Assembly: GCF_014652355.1 (NCBI RefSeq) | Contig: NZ_BMYQ01000003.1 | Span: forward strand, 62,001 to 126,000 | Reading direction: 5' to 3' | Source of the DNA: Gemmobacter lanyuensis | GTDB taxonomy: Bacteria; Pseudomonadota; Alphaproteobacteria; Rhodobacterales; Rhodobacteraceae | DNA: 64,000 bases | Part shown: piece by piece, positions 17,003 to 25,548 of the stretch | Position numbering within the stretch: the stretch's first letter is position 1 | Layout of the letters: each line of letters opens with the position of its first letter | Position numbers and translations under genes: made by a program | The notes under the pieces: model-generated | The model's database searches: none | What the model was told of the DNA's origin: nothing | Seen by the model: the letters and a program-made list of their open reading frames with translations, nothing else

Positions 17003-17147
17003 CGGGGCAGGGCCTTCTGGCTGCGGCACGGCAAGTGCGGCGCGAAATTGCGCTGACTTTAGGCCAGATGTGGCGGCAAGACCTGCCGAGACCGACAGAT
17101 TATGTCGCCAATCGGCCGCGCCGCGGATTTGCGCCTTTGCACGACGC

Positions 17148-17172
17148 AAAAAGGGGCGCCGGGTGGCGCCCC
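17148..17172 (-). terminator. Rho-independent terminator after gabD
   Basis: On the minus strand GGGGCGCC-ACCC-GGCGCCCC (8-bp perfect stem) is followed by TTTTT (complement of 17148-17152). Confidence 0.9.
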
Positions 17173-17196
17173 TTGTTCTCTTCCAAGACCCCAGCC

Positions 17197-18675
17197 TCAG
17201 ATGCTCAGGCAGACATATTTCATTTCGAGGTAATCCTCCATCCCGTGGCGGCTGCCCTCACGACCAAGACCCGATTGCTTGACGCCGCCAAAGGGCGCGA
17301 CCTCGGTCGAGATGATGCCCGTGTTCACGCCCACGATGCCATATTCCAGCCCTTCCTGCACGCGGGTGATGCGGCCGATGTCGCGGGCGTAGAAGTAGGA
17401 CGCGAGGCCGAAGATCGTGGCATTGGCCTTTTCGATCACCTCTTCCTCGGTTTCAAAGCGGAAGAGGGGGGCCAGCGGGCCGAAGGTTTCTTCGTTGGTG
17501 ACCAGCATCTCATCGGTCACATTGGCGACGACCGTCGGCTGGAAGAAGCTGCCGCCCAGATCATGCCGCTTGCCGCCGGTAATGATCGTGGCCCCCTTGC
17601 CAAGCGCGTCGCTGATATGTTCCTCGACCTTCTCGACCGCGCCCATGTTGATCAGCGGGCCGGTGGTGACGCCGGCCTTCAGCCCGTCGCCCACGTTCAG
17701 CTTGGCCACGGCCGCCGCAAGTTTGGCGGCGAAGGCGTCATAGACGCCCGCCTGCACATAGATGCGGTTCGCGCAGACACAGGTCTGACCGTTGTTACGG
17801 AATTTCGAGGCCATCGCCCCGTCAACCGCGGCATCCAGATCGGCGTCATCAAAGACGATGAAGGGGGCGTTGCCGCCCAGTTCCATCGAGCATTTCATCA
17901 CCTGATCGGCGGCCTGACGCAGCAGGATGCGCCCCACTTCGGTCGAACCGGTGAAAGTCAGCTTCCGCACCACCGGGTTTTCGCAGAATTCCTTGCCGAT
18001 GTCCGACGACCGTTTCGAGGTGATGACCGAGAAGATCCCCTTGGGCAGGCCCGCGCGTTCCCCCAGCACCGCCAGCGCCAGCGCCGACAGCGGCGTTTCT
18101 GCCGCCGGACGGGCAACAAAGCCGCAGCCCACCGCAAGCGCCGGGCCGCATTTGCGGGTGATCATCGCGTTGGGGAAGTTCCAGGGGGTGATCGAGCCGA
18201 CCACGCCGATGGGTTGTTTCAGCACGGTGATGCGCTTGTCACGCATATGGCCGGGGACGGTTTCGCCATAGACGCGCTTGGCCTCTTCGCCGAACCATTC
18301 GATGAAGCTGGCCCCATAGGCGATTTCGCCCTTGGCCTCGGCCAGGGGCTTTCCCATCTCGGCGGTCAGGATCGCGCCCAGATCATCCTGATTGGCCATC
18401 ATCAGGTCGAACCACTTGCGCAGGATCTGGCTGCGTTCCTTGCCAGTGCGGGCGGCCCAGTCCTTCATCGCCGCTTGGGCGGCGGCAATGGCGCGGGCGG
18501 TTTCGGCGCGGCCAAGGTTCGGCACCGTGCAGATCACATCACCGCGGGCGGGGTTCGTGACCTCAAAGACCGAGCCGTCATCCGCGTCGATCCATTCGCC
18601 CGCGACATAGGCCTTGGTGGCCAGAAGCGAGGGGTCTTTCAGAAGCGACCGAAGGTCGGTGACGGAATCAAGCAT
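17197..18675 (-). CDS. gabD: NAD(P)-dependent succinate-semialdehyde dehydrogenase
   Basis: 492 aa ALDH. It has P-W-N-F-P near residue 164, general base Glu265 in M-E-L-G-G-N, nucleophile Cys299 in N-N-G-Q-T-C-V-C-A-N-R, and F-G-P near 395. It oxidises succinic semialdehyde to succinate, feeding the TCA cycle. The cofactor-region lysine of the usual K-P-A-x-x-T-P motif is Arg here (R-P-A-A-E-T-P, residues 189-195); I recall this in alphaproteobacterial GabD relatives, so it need not mean loss of activity. A perfect AAGGAGG lies ahead of the start and a strong terminator follows the stop. No gabT neighbour is present. Confidence 0.87.
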   Translation of the reverse strand: MLDSVTDLRSLLKDPSLLATKAYVAGEWIDADDGSVFEVTNPARGDVICTVPNLGRAETARAIAAAQAAMKDWAARTGKERSQILRKWFDLMMANQDDLGAILTAEMGKPLAEAKGEIAYGASFIEWFGEEAKRVYGETVPGHMRDKRITVLKQPIGVVGSITPWNFPNAMITRKCGPALAVGCGFVARPAAETPLSALALAVLGERAGLPKGIFSVITSKRSSDIGKEFCENPVVRKLTFTGSTEVGRILLRQAADQVMKCSMELGGNAPFIVFDDADLDAAVDGAMASKFRNNGQTCVCANRIYVQAGVYDAFAAKLAAAVAKLNVGDGLKAGVTTGPLINMGAVEKVEEHISDALGKGATIITGGKRHDLGGSFFQPTVVANVTDEMLVTNEETFGPLAPLFRFETEEEVIEKANATIFGLASYFYARDIGRITRVQEGLEYGIVGVNTGIISTEVAPFGGVKQSGLGREGSRHGMEDYLEMKYVCLSI

Positions 18676-18787
18676 GGCTGGGCCTCCTTATGCGGTTGGC
18701 CTAGCAGAACCATGCACACCTTCGGCTGTCCAGTTCCCCTGCGGCAGCGCGTGTCGCAAAAAGCCCTGTTTTGATCAAATGCCGGGC

Positions 18788-19117
18788 TCAGGAATTGGCG
18801 TGCATGCGTTCGATATAGGCGCGCATTTCCTCGGCCTCTTGCCGGGCGTCGCGCAGGCCTTCCATCGCCGCGCGCAGTTCGGCCTCGGTCTGCGACAGCT
18901 GGTTCGAAAGTTCCTGTTCACGCTGTTCCAAGAACATCACCGCCTGATCGCGGCTTTCTTCCGCGTCATGCAGCGCTTGTGCAAGCTTCTCCAGCTCGCC
19001 CATATCGGCGGCTGAAACCCGGCGGAACCGCTGGATCACCAGTTGCACGAACCAGCCCAGCGTAAAGGCCAGAAGCAGCACGATGGCCGTGGCGATGACA
19101 AATTCGTTGCGGTTCAT
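18788..19117 (-). CDS. Small membrane-anchored coiled-coil protein
   Basis: 109 aa. One N-terminal transmembrane helix (residues 7-29, V-I-A-T-A-I-V-L-L-L-A-F-T-L-G-W) is followed by a highly charged heptad-rich coiled coil covering residues 38-105 (L-E-K-L-A-Q-A-L-H-D-A-E-E and L-S-N-Q-L-S-Q-T-E-A-E-L). It starts 30 bp downstream of the OmpA-family gene on the same strand, so the pair probably forms one transcript and could act together at the envelope. I do not recognise a named family. Confidence 0.75.
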   Translation of the reverse strand: MNRNEFVIATAIVLLLAFTLGWFVQLVIQRFRRVSAADMGELEKLAQALHDAEESRDQAVMFLEQREQELSNQLSQTEAELRAAMEGLRDARQEAEEMRAYIERMHANS

Positions 19118-19147
19118 CAGACAGGTCCTGTTGGGCGAAGGGGCGGG

Positions 19148-21127
19148 TCAGTCGCGGGCGGGGCGGGGCTTCGGGCGGACGGTGATTTCGGTCGGCGCAA
19201 GCGAGGGCCAGCTGTCCTCGGCGGTGGGCGGCGCCGCGTCCGCAGGGGCCGTGCCTTCGGCCACGGGTGCGGTTGCGGCAGGGGCCGGGGCATCCAGCAG
19301 GGTAAATTCGATGCGGCGGTTCGCTTCGCGGCCCTCTTCGGTGCCATTGTCCGCGATGGGAAGCCCCTCACCATAGCCCTTGGCGATGATGCCCGCGACC
19401 GGCGCGCCGCGTCCTTGCAGCGACAGAAGCACCGCCTCGGCCCGCGCCTGGCTGAGCGCGAGGTTGCCCTCGGTCGATCCTTGCGCGTCGGTATGGCCTG
19501 CGATTTCCAGCTTCAGCGCGGGACAGTTCTTCAGGATATCGGTCAGGGCGACCATGGTGCCTTCGGCTTCGGCCGCGATTTCGGCAGAATTCGGGGCAAA
19601 GCTGATCTTGGTCTTGGCCAGTACGCCATTCAGCTGCACGGCACATTCCTGCGGCGAGGGCAGGGCCGCGAAGGGATCGAAGGCCTCATCATAGGTGACC
19701 GAAACCTTGAAGGGTTTTCCCTGGCCCAGCTTGTCCGACAGGATCTGCGCCACGCGCGCGCGGCCGTCCTGACGCCCGGTCACGCCCGACACCTCGACCG
19801 TATCGGCGCGCACGACCAGATTGCCATGATGCAGGATCGCCAGCGCCTCAAGCCCCGCCAGTACGCGGACGGGCCAGCCATCCGGAAGGGCATCATCAAA
19901 CCGCGTCGCGGTGTAAACCTGATCGGCGCCGAACCGCGCCTTGGCGTAGGAATCGACGGCCGCCTTCAGCAGATCATCGGTCAGGCGCCCCCGCAGTTCC
20001 ACCTTGCCAGTTTCCGCCAGTGCGGCGGTGAACTCCGCCGGACCTGCCAAGGCGCCGTCGGCCTTGGGCGGCAGCGTCGATTTCAGCGAAAACACCTGCG
20101 GCAGCGCGGCCTGCAAGTCCCCCACGACGCGGTCGAATGTGGCCTGCGGCGTGCCCGGATCGGCCAAAAGCGTGACATCGGCATCCGAGAAGGTGATCGA
20201 GCCTGCGCCCAGATCGGTCACGGCGGTGATGCCCGCGGTGACGGCATCGGCCCAACTGGGGGTCGGCACGCCAAGACCCACGGTGCAGACGACCGATCCC
20301 TTGATGCCCGCCGCCGTGCCGGCCGTGATGATGCGCTCCCGCGCGCGATCGGTATCGGCCGAGCAGGCGTCAAAACGCGCCCCTTCGGCATCTTTGAGGA
20401 AGCGGAAGGTGAAGGGCGTCAGCACCGGGCGCGGGGCCGAAATCGAAATGCTGACATCCAGCCCCTCGGGGCGCAGCTCTGCAAGTTCGGATTCCAGCCG
20501 ACGTTTCTGGGCGTCGCTGTCGGAAATGGCGGTGATGGTCACCTTGTCGGCTGCGACCGAGATTTTGGAGCGCGGGAGAAGTTTCAGCGCCGCGGTCCCG
20601 AAGCCCAGCGCGGCATCCCAGGTTTCCGGCGCGGGGAAAGCGGCGGTTTCCAGCATGTCGGATACAGGCAGGTCGCCCGCAATGCTGGCGATTTCGGCCC
20701 CCAGCACGGCATCGGCCTCTTCGGGGGCGGGGGCCGTGGCATCGGTGCGGGGCGTCGCGGGCAGCAGGCCGATCACCGAAATCCCATCGGTGTTGCGCAG
20801 CATCTCGACCGAAAAGCGGGGCGCCTCAATGGCGCGGACCGGGGTCACATCCATCCGGTCGCGCACGCGGGCGGCATCGACTACGGTGCCGGCTAGGTTG
20901 ATCGCCCGAAAGCGCGCGGCCTCATTCGGGGCGGTGCCATTCAGCCGCACCTGCAACCCCGAGGCGCGGACATCGGTCCAGGTCATCCCCTCGGTCAGCA
21001 GGACCGAGCGGACGGCGGCCTCGGACCGGTTCTCGATCACCATCACGCCCGTCCAGGCGGTGACGATGGCCACCAGCCCCGCGCCGACAAAGACAGTCGT
21101 GGTAAGCAGGGAAGGTGGGATTCGCAT
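19148..21127 (-). CDS. OmpA-family protein with BON-like repeats
   Basis: 659 aa. An N-terminal signal anchor (residues 8-30) is followed by a long periplasmic region with BON-like repeats of about 70 residues (for example around L-A-E-L-R-P-E-G-L-D-V-S and G-L-E-A-L-A-I-L-H-H-G-N). The C-terminal OmpA peptidoglycan-binding domain spans about 500-615 (I-S-F-A-P-N-S-A-E-I, I-A-G-H-T-D-A-Q-G-S, L-S-Q-A-R-A-E-A-V, N-R-R-I-E-F). A Pro/Ala tail ends in P-K-P-R-P. It probably ties the cytoplasmic membrane to peptidoglycan. It lies between ubiA and the coiled-coil gene, all on the minus strand. Confidence 0.8.
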   Translation of the reverse strand: MRIPPSLLTTTVFVGAGLVAIVTAWTGVMVIENRSEAAVRSVLLTEGMTWTDVRASGLQVRLNGTAPNEAARFRAINLAGTVVDAARVRDRMDVTPVRAIEAPRFSVEMLRNTDGISVIGLLPATPRTDATAPAPEEADAVLGAEIASIAGDLPVSDMLETAAFPAPETWDAALGFGTAALKLLPRSKISVAADKVTITAISDSDAQKRRLESELAELRPEGLDVSISISAPRPVLTPFTFRFLKDAEGARFDACSADTDRARERIITAGTAAGIKGSVVCTVGLGVPTPSWADAVTAGITAVTDLGAGSITFSDADVTLLADPGTPQATFDRVVGDLQAALPQVFSLKSTLPPKADGALAGPAEFTAALAETGKVELRGRLTDDLLKAAVDSYAKARFGADQVYTATRFDDALPDGWPVRVLAGLEALAILHHGNLVVRADTVEVSGVTGRQDGRARVAQILSDKLGQGKPFKVSVTYDEAFDPFAALPSPQECAVQLNGVLAKTKISFAPNSAEIAAEAEGTMVALTDILKNCPALKLEIAGHTDAQGSTEGNLALSQARAEAVLLSLQGRGAPVAGIIAKGYGEGLPIADNGTEEGREANRRIEFTLLDAPAPAATAPVAEGTAPADAAPPTAEDSWPSLAPTEITVRPKPRPARD

Positions 21128-21188
21128 CGATTGGCCTTTGTTGCCGGTAACACCCGGTTTCCTTACGGTGCCGGGCCGCGCGGATCAA

Positions 21189-22160
21189 TCAAACCAATGC
21201 CGCACCGGCAAGAAACAGCGCAAGGATCAGCCCCGCATCGCGGTTTGACCGGAAGAGCCGCAGGCAGATCCCGGTATCCGTGGTATCCAGCCGCCCCATC
21301 TGCCAGTGCAGATGCCAGCCAAAGGCCCAGACCCCGGCCAGCGCCACCACCATTGGCAGCGCGAGGCCCCCGATCAGCGCCACGATCACCGCGCCTCCCG
21401 CCAGCAGTACGGCCGCAATCAGGAACCGGCGCAGCCATTGCGGGCTTTCTTCATCCCCGAACAGGCGGGCGGTCGATTTGACCCCGATCAGGGCGTCGTC
21501 CTCTTTGTCCTGATGGGCGTAGATCGTGTCGTAGAACAGCGTCCAGGCGATTCCGGCAAGCCAGAGCAGCACCGGCGACAGGCCCAGCGTGCCGTCATGC
21601 GCCGCCCAGGCGACCAGCACGCCCCAGTTGAATGCCAGCCCCAGAAAGGCCTGCGGCCACCAGGTAAAGCGTTTGGCAAAGGGATAGATCGCCACCAGCA
21701 CCAGCGACCCCACCCCCAATCCGATGGCCAGCGGCGTGAAGGTCAGAAGGATCAGCGCCCCGATCAGACATTGCACCCCCATCCAGACCAGCGCCTGCGT
21801 GACCGTCACCTGCCCGGACGGCAGCGGGCGCGACTTGGTCCGCGCGACCTGCGCGTCGAACTTGCGGTCGGTGATGTCGTTCCAGGTGCAGCCCGCCCCC
21901 CGCATGACAAAGGCCCCCAGCGCGCAGCCCACCGCGATCCAGAGGTCGAACCACCCAGCCCCGTCGGGATTGGCGGTAATGGCCAAGGCAAGGCCCCACC
22001 AGCAGGGGATCAGCAAAAGCCATGTGCCGATCGGCCGATCGGCCCGCGACAGGCGCAGGTAGGGCCGGGTTGCGGGCGGGGCGTAACGGTCCACCCAGTT
22101 GTCGGCCGGGGCATCTGCAACCTGTGCTGCGGGCTCTGGCGTTTCGGCGCGGTCGGACAT
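21189..22160 (-). CDS. ubiA: 4-hydroxybenzoate octaprenyltransferase
   Basis: 323 aa integral membrane prenyltransferase of ubiquinone synthesis. The first Asp-rich motif N-D-I-T-D-R-K-F-D is at residues 94-102, followed by R-T-K-S-R-P-L-P-S-G. The second motif is Y-A-H-Q-D-K-E-D-D. Eight to nine hydrophobic helices are present. The 20-residue N-terminal leader (A-P-A-D-N-W-V-D-R-Y-A-P) is usual in Rhodobacteraceae. It starts only 14 bp from the divergent rsmE start codon. Confidence 0.93.
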   Translation of the reverse strand: MSDRAETPEPAAQVADAPADNWVDRYAPPATRPYLRLSRADRPIGTWLLLIPCWWGLALAITANPDGAGWFDLWIAVGCALGAFVMRGAGCTWNDITDRKFDAQVARTKSRPLPSGQVTVTQALVWMGVQCLIGALILLTFTPLAIGLGVGSLVLVAIYPFAKRFTWWPQAFLGLAFNWGVLVAWAAHDGTLGLSPVLLWLAGIAWTLFYDTIYAHQDKEDDALIGVKSTARLFGDEESPQWLRRFLIAAVLLAGGAVIVALIGGLALPMVVALAGVWAFGWHLHWQMGRLDTTDTGICLRLFRSNRDAGLILALFLAGAALV

Positions 22161-22174
22161 AGCTTTGCCCCATC

Positions 22175-22903
22175 ATGGCAGATGCAAAAATCAGGCTCTA
22201 TGTAGACCACCCCTTGTCCGAGGGGCAATCCGTTCCGCTGAACGAGGATCAGGCGCTCTATCTCTTTGCCGTCATGCGGAAAGAGAAGGGGGACAGCATC
22301 ATGCTGTTCAACGGGCGCGATGGCGAATGGCTGGCCGAGGTCGTGGACGCGGCCAAGCGGCGCGGCGTGCTGATCTGTCGCAGCCAGACCCGGCCCTTGC
22401 AGGCGCCGCCCGACGTCTGGTTGCTGTTTGCGCCGGTGAAGAAGGCCGAGACCACCTATATCGTGGAAAAGGCGGTTGAACTGGGGGTGGCGCGGCTTTG
22501 CCCGGTGCAGACCCGTTTCACCAATTCCGACCGTCTGAACCGTGACCGTCTGCAGGCCAATGCACGCGAAGCCGCCGAACAATGCGGCGCGACCCTTGTG
22601 CCCGAGGTGGCCGAGATCACACCCCTTGACCGCCTTCTGGCGCAGTGGCCCGCCGACCGGCGCATCCTTTGGTGCAATGAGGCGAAGGCCGGTCTGGCCA
22701 CGGCCCTGTCGACCGAGGGGCGCGGCCAACCCTGGGCAATCCTGATCGGCCCGGAGGGCGGCTTTTCCGAGGACGAGCGCGCGCGTCTGGCGGCCCTGCC
22801 GCAGGTGCTGCAGGCGAGCCTCGGGCCGCGCATCCTGCGGGCGGAAACGGCCGCTGTGGCCGCGCTGACCCTTTGGCAGAGCGTCTTGGGGGACTGGGCA
22901 TGA
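22175..22903 (+). CDS. rsmE: 16S rRNA (uracil-1498-N3)-methyltransferase
   Basis: 242 aa SPOUT-fold methyltransferase. An N-terminal PUA-like domain begins M-A-D-A-K-I-R-L-Y-V, and the C-terminal knot motifs are I-G-P-E-G-G-F-S near residue 191 and L-G-P-R-I-L-R-A-E-T-A near 216. It modifies U1498 of 16S rRNA. The start codon has no Shine-Dalgarno and is 14 bp from the divergent ubiA start, so the mRNA may be leaderless or the promoter may lie inside ubiA. Its stop overlaps the next gene (ATGA). Confidence 0.93.
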   Translation: MADAKIRLYVDHPLSEGQSVPLNEDQALYLFAVMRKEKGDSIMLFNGRDGEWLAEVVDAAKRRGVLICRSQTRPLQAPPDVWLLFAPVKKAETTYIVEKAVELGVARLCPVQTRFTNSDRLNRDRLQANAREAAEQCGATLVPEVAEITPLDRLLAQWPADRRILWCNEAKAGLATALSTEGRGQPWAILIGPEGGFSEDERARLAALPQVLQASLGPRILRAETAAVAALTLWQSVLGDWA

Positions 22904-23433
22904 TCCGCCCCGACGCCCGCGCGCGGCTGTGGCAGGCGCGCGACCTGTTCGTCTCGCTGGGGGTTGTGGCGCTTGGCCTGTGGTTCTTGCGGCTGGGGGG
23001 CTATCTGCTGGTGCCTGTCGGGGCTGCGGTCATTGCGCTGGGGCTGGGTCTTGCCCTGCTGGCCCTGCGCCGCCTGCGCTTTGCCCGCCCCGCGACCGGG
23101 CCTGGCCTGGTCGAGGTTGATGAAGGGCAGGTGGGCTATCTGGGGCCGATGGGCGGCGGCTATGTTTCCCTGCGCGAACTGGCGGAACTGCGGCTTCTGT
23201 CGCGCGGGGGCGCCCGATTCTGGCGGCTGAAACAGATGGACGGGCAGGCGCTGCTGATCCCGGCCGACGCCCAGGGGGCCGACCAGCTTTTTGATGCCTT
23301 CGCCAGCCTTCCGGGCTTGGGCAGCGATGCCCTTGTCGCGGCCTTGGAGAAAAATGTCGTTTCTGGCGAGGATTCCCTTGGCCCCGTGATCTGGCGGCAT
23401 CCGACGCGGGCAAACCGTATCGCCACGCCTTGA
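22900..23433 (+). CDS. Conserved membrane protein of unknown function
   Basis: 177 aa from ATG 22900, which overlaps the rsmE stop. Two adjacent transmembrane helices (about residues 15-35 and 39-58) precede a cytoplasmic domain with G-Y-L-G-P-M-G-G-G-Y-V-S-L-R-E-L near residue 84, reminiscent of small PH-like membrane proteins with a T/S-L-R-E-L strand. It is translationally coupled to rsmE and ends 60 bp before gshA on the same strand, so the three genes may form one transcript. No named family is assigned with confidence. Confidence 0.75.
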   Translation: MIRPDARARLWQARDLFVSLGVVALGLWFLRLGGYLLVPVGAAVIALGLGLALLALRRLRFARPATGPGLVEVDEGQVGYLGPMGGGYVSLRELAELRLLSRGGARFWRLKQMDGQALLIPADAQGADQLFDAFASLPGLGSDALVAALEKNVVSGEDSLGPVIWRHPTRANRIATP

Positions 23434-23493
23434 CTTGCGCCGTGACCCGCGCCACCTGTTGACGCCCGACCTTACGGCAGCACGGAGCTTTCC

Positions 23494-24840
23494 ATGTCCA
23501 TCCCCCAAAGCGGCGGCGGTCCCATCGAGTCCTTCTCGCAGCTGGCCGAGATGATGGAGCAGGGCAACAAGCCCCGCGAAGACTGGCGCATCGGCACCGA
23601 GCATGAGAAATTCGGCTTCCTGATCCCCGAACACGCCCCGCTGCCCTATGACGGCGCGCGGTCGATCAAGGCGCTGCTGGAGGGTCTGGCGGCCCGTTTC
23701 GGCTGGGCCCCGGTGCTGGAGCAGGACAAGATCATCGGCCTGTCGCGCAAGGGCGCCAATATCAGCCTGGAACCGGGTGGCCAGTTCGAGCTTTCGGGCG
23801 CGCCGCTGGCCAGCCTGCATGAAACTGCGGCCGAGCTGCAGAACCATCTGGACGAAGTGCGGGCCGTCACCGAAGGCTGGGGCGTGGGCTTTCTGGGCGT
23901 GGGTGCCGCGCCGGAATGGTCGCATGGCACCATGCCGGTCATGCCCAAGGGCCGCTACCGCCTGATGACTGACTATATGGGGCGCGTCGGCACCCATGGC
24001 ACGCAGATGATGTATCGCACCTGCACGGTGCAGGTGAACCTCGACTATGCCTCGGAAGCGGACATGGTCAAGAAACTGCGCGTGGCGCTGGCGCTGCAGC
24101 CGGTGGCAACGGCGCTGTTTGCCTCTTCCCCCTTCTTTGAGGGCAAACCCAATGGCCATCGCAGCTGGCGGTCGCGCATCTGGCGCGACCTTGATGCCAG
24201 CCGCACCGGCATGCTGCCCTTTGCATTCGAAGAGGGGATGGGCTTTCAGCGCTATGTCGACTGGGTGCTGGATGTGCCGATGTATTTCGTCTACCGCGAC
24301 GGGCACTACATCAATGCGCTGGGGCAGAGCTTCCGCGATTTCCTGAAGGGCGAGCTGCCCGCGTTGCCCGGCGAAAAGCCCACGCTGAGCGATTGGGCCG
24401 ATCACATGACCACGGTTTTCCCTGAGGCGCGGGTCAAGAAATACATCGAGATGCGGGGCGCCGACATGGGCGATCAGGCCCATGTGGTCGCGCTGCCGAC
24501 GTTCTGGGTGGGGCTGATGTATGATCAGGCGGCGCTGGATGCGGCCTGGGATCTGGTGAAGGGGCTCGATGCCGCCACGCGGGAAGAGCTGCGGGTTGCG
24601 GCCTCGGTTTCGGGTCTTGCGGGGCAGGCGGGCGGGGTGAAGATCCTCGATCTGGCGCGGGCGGCGGTGGGGCTGTCGCATGCCGGTCTGGCCGCGCGGG
24701 GGCTGGGCGAGGAACGTCTGCTGGCGCCGCTGGTTGCGAACCTTGAGGAAGGGCGCACGCAGGCCGACCGACTGTTGGCCGCCTATCAGGGGGAATGGAA
24801 GGGCAGTCTTGCGCCGATCTATGAGGCGGCGAAGCTGTAA
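23494..24840 (+). CDS. gshA: Glutamate-cysteine ligase (plant/alphaproteobacterial type)
   Basis: 448 aa. This is the first step of glutathione synthesis, ATP-dependent joining of glutamate and cysteine. The N-terminal W-R-I-G-T-E-H-E-K-F-G-F, Y-R-T-C-T-V-Q-V-N-L-D-Y near residue 170, and M-R-G-A-D near 319 are signatures of the GCS2/class 3 enzymes shared with plants. GGAG precedes the ATG at 7-base spacing. The stop is followed by a copy of the dispersed repeat and a terminator shared with the convergent plsY. Confidence 0.92.
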   Translation: MSIPQSGGGPIESFSQLAEMMEQGNKPREDWRIGTEHEKFGFLIPEHAPLPYDGARSIKALLEGLAARFGWAPVLEQDKIIGLSRKGANISLEPGGQFELSGAPLASLHETAAELQNHLDEVRAVTEGWGVGFLGVGAAPEWSHGTMPVMPKGRYRLMTDYMGRVGTHGTQMMYRTCTVQVNLDYASEADMVKKLRVALALQPVATALFASSPFFEGKPNGHRSWRSRIWRDLDASRTGMLPFAFEEGMGFQRYVDWVLDVPMYFVYRDGHYINALGQSFRDFLKGELPALPGEKPTLSDWADHMTTVFPEARVKKYIEMRGADMGDQAHVVALPTFWVGLMYDQAALDAAWDLVKGLDAATREELRVAASVSGLAGQAGGVKILDLARAAVGLSHAGLAARGLGEERLLAPLVANLEEGRTQADRLLAAYQGEWKGSLAPIYEAAKL

Positions 24841-24847
24841 GAAGACA

Positions 24848-24914
24848 GGGGGCTGTCTGCCCCCTCTTGCCTGCGGCAATTCACCCCCGAGGATATTTCG
24901 GGACAGAAAATGGG
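24848..24914 (+). repeat. Dispersed intergenic repeat, copy A
   Basis: The GC hairpin GGGGGC-TGTCT-GCCCCC (24848-24864) is followed by a small stem TTGCC-TGC-GGCAA (24867-24879), then the core TTCACCCCCGAGGATATTTC and GGGACAGAAAATGG. The same three-part layout recurs at 29876, 38733, 59138 and 60655. Confidence 0.85.
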
Positions 24915-24947
24915 AAGGGGAGGCCGCGGGGCCTTCCCTTTATTTTT
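24912..24947 (+). terminator. Terminator between gshA and plsY
   Basis: GGGAAGG (24912-24918) pairs with CCTTCCC (24932-24938) around a GC-rich loop and is followed by TTTATTTTT. It sits directly behind the repeat copy and overlaps the plsY stop. Confidence 0.75.
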
Positions 24948-25548
24948 GACCGATGCGGGGTTCGGTGCCGGCCAGAAGCCGCTGGAGATTGGCCGCGTGG
25001 CGCCACCAGACGAGGGCGGCCAGAAGGAGGCCGAGCGCGATCATGGCGGGATGGCCGAAGAGCCACATCCAGAGTGCCGCCGAGAGCGTGGCGACGAGGG
25101 CCGAGAGCGAGGAGATCTTGCTGATCTTGGCGGTGGCGAGCCAGGTCAGGCAGCAGGCGAGGCCCACGGGCCAGGCGAGGGCGAGGGCGGTGCCGAGGAA
25201 CGTGGCCACGCCCTTGCCACCGCGGAAGCCGAGCCAGACCGGGAAGAGATGGCCGATGAAGGAGGCCAGAGCCGCGAGTTGGGCGGCATCTTCGGCGCCG
25301 GTCAGGGCACGGGCCAGGAGGACGGCGATGCCGCCCTTGCCTGCATCCAGAAGCAGCGTCGCGAGGGCCGCGCCCTTGTTCCCGGTCCGCAGCACATTGG
25401 TGGCGCCGATATTGCCGGAGCCGATATCCCGCAGATTACCGAGGCCGAGAAGGCGGGTGATCACCACGCCGAAGGGGATGGAGCCTGCCAGATAGGAGAG
25501 CAGCGCCACCAGAAGCAGCGTTGTCAGGTCGGTGGTGATCGGGGGCAT
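24940..25548 (-). CDS. plsY: Acyl-phosphate:glycerol-3-phosphate acyltransferase
   Basis: 202 aa membrane acyltransferase making lysophosphatidate from acyl-phosphate. The three PlsY motifs are visible: S-I-P-F-G near residue 23; G-S-G-N-I-G-A-T-N-V-L-R at 43-54; and G-H-L-F-P-V-W-L-G-F-R-G-G-K-G-V-A-T around 98-115. About five helices are predicted. It is the last gene of the minus-strand pyrB operon, overlapping the dihydroorotase-like gene by one base (TGATG). Confidence 0.94.
   Translation of the reverse strand: MPPITTDLTTLLLVALLSYLAGSIPFGVVITRLLGLGNLRDIGSGNIGATNVLRTGNKGAALATLLLDAGKGGIAVLLARALTGAEDAAQLAALASFIGHLFPVWLGFRGGKGVATFLGTALALAWPVGLACCLTWLATAKISKISSLSALVATLSAALWMWLFGHPAMIALGLLLAALVWWRHAANLQRLLAGTEPRIGQK

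Noticed and set aside
18773-18780. TTGATCAA near gabD as an FNR site
   Set aside because: It lacks the four-base spacer of TTGAT-N4-ATCAA.
19043-20896. 617-residue frame antisense to the OmpA/BON gene
   Set aside because: Arg/Gly/His-rich composition without recognisable domains, opposite a well supported gene with signal anchor and OmpA domain.
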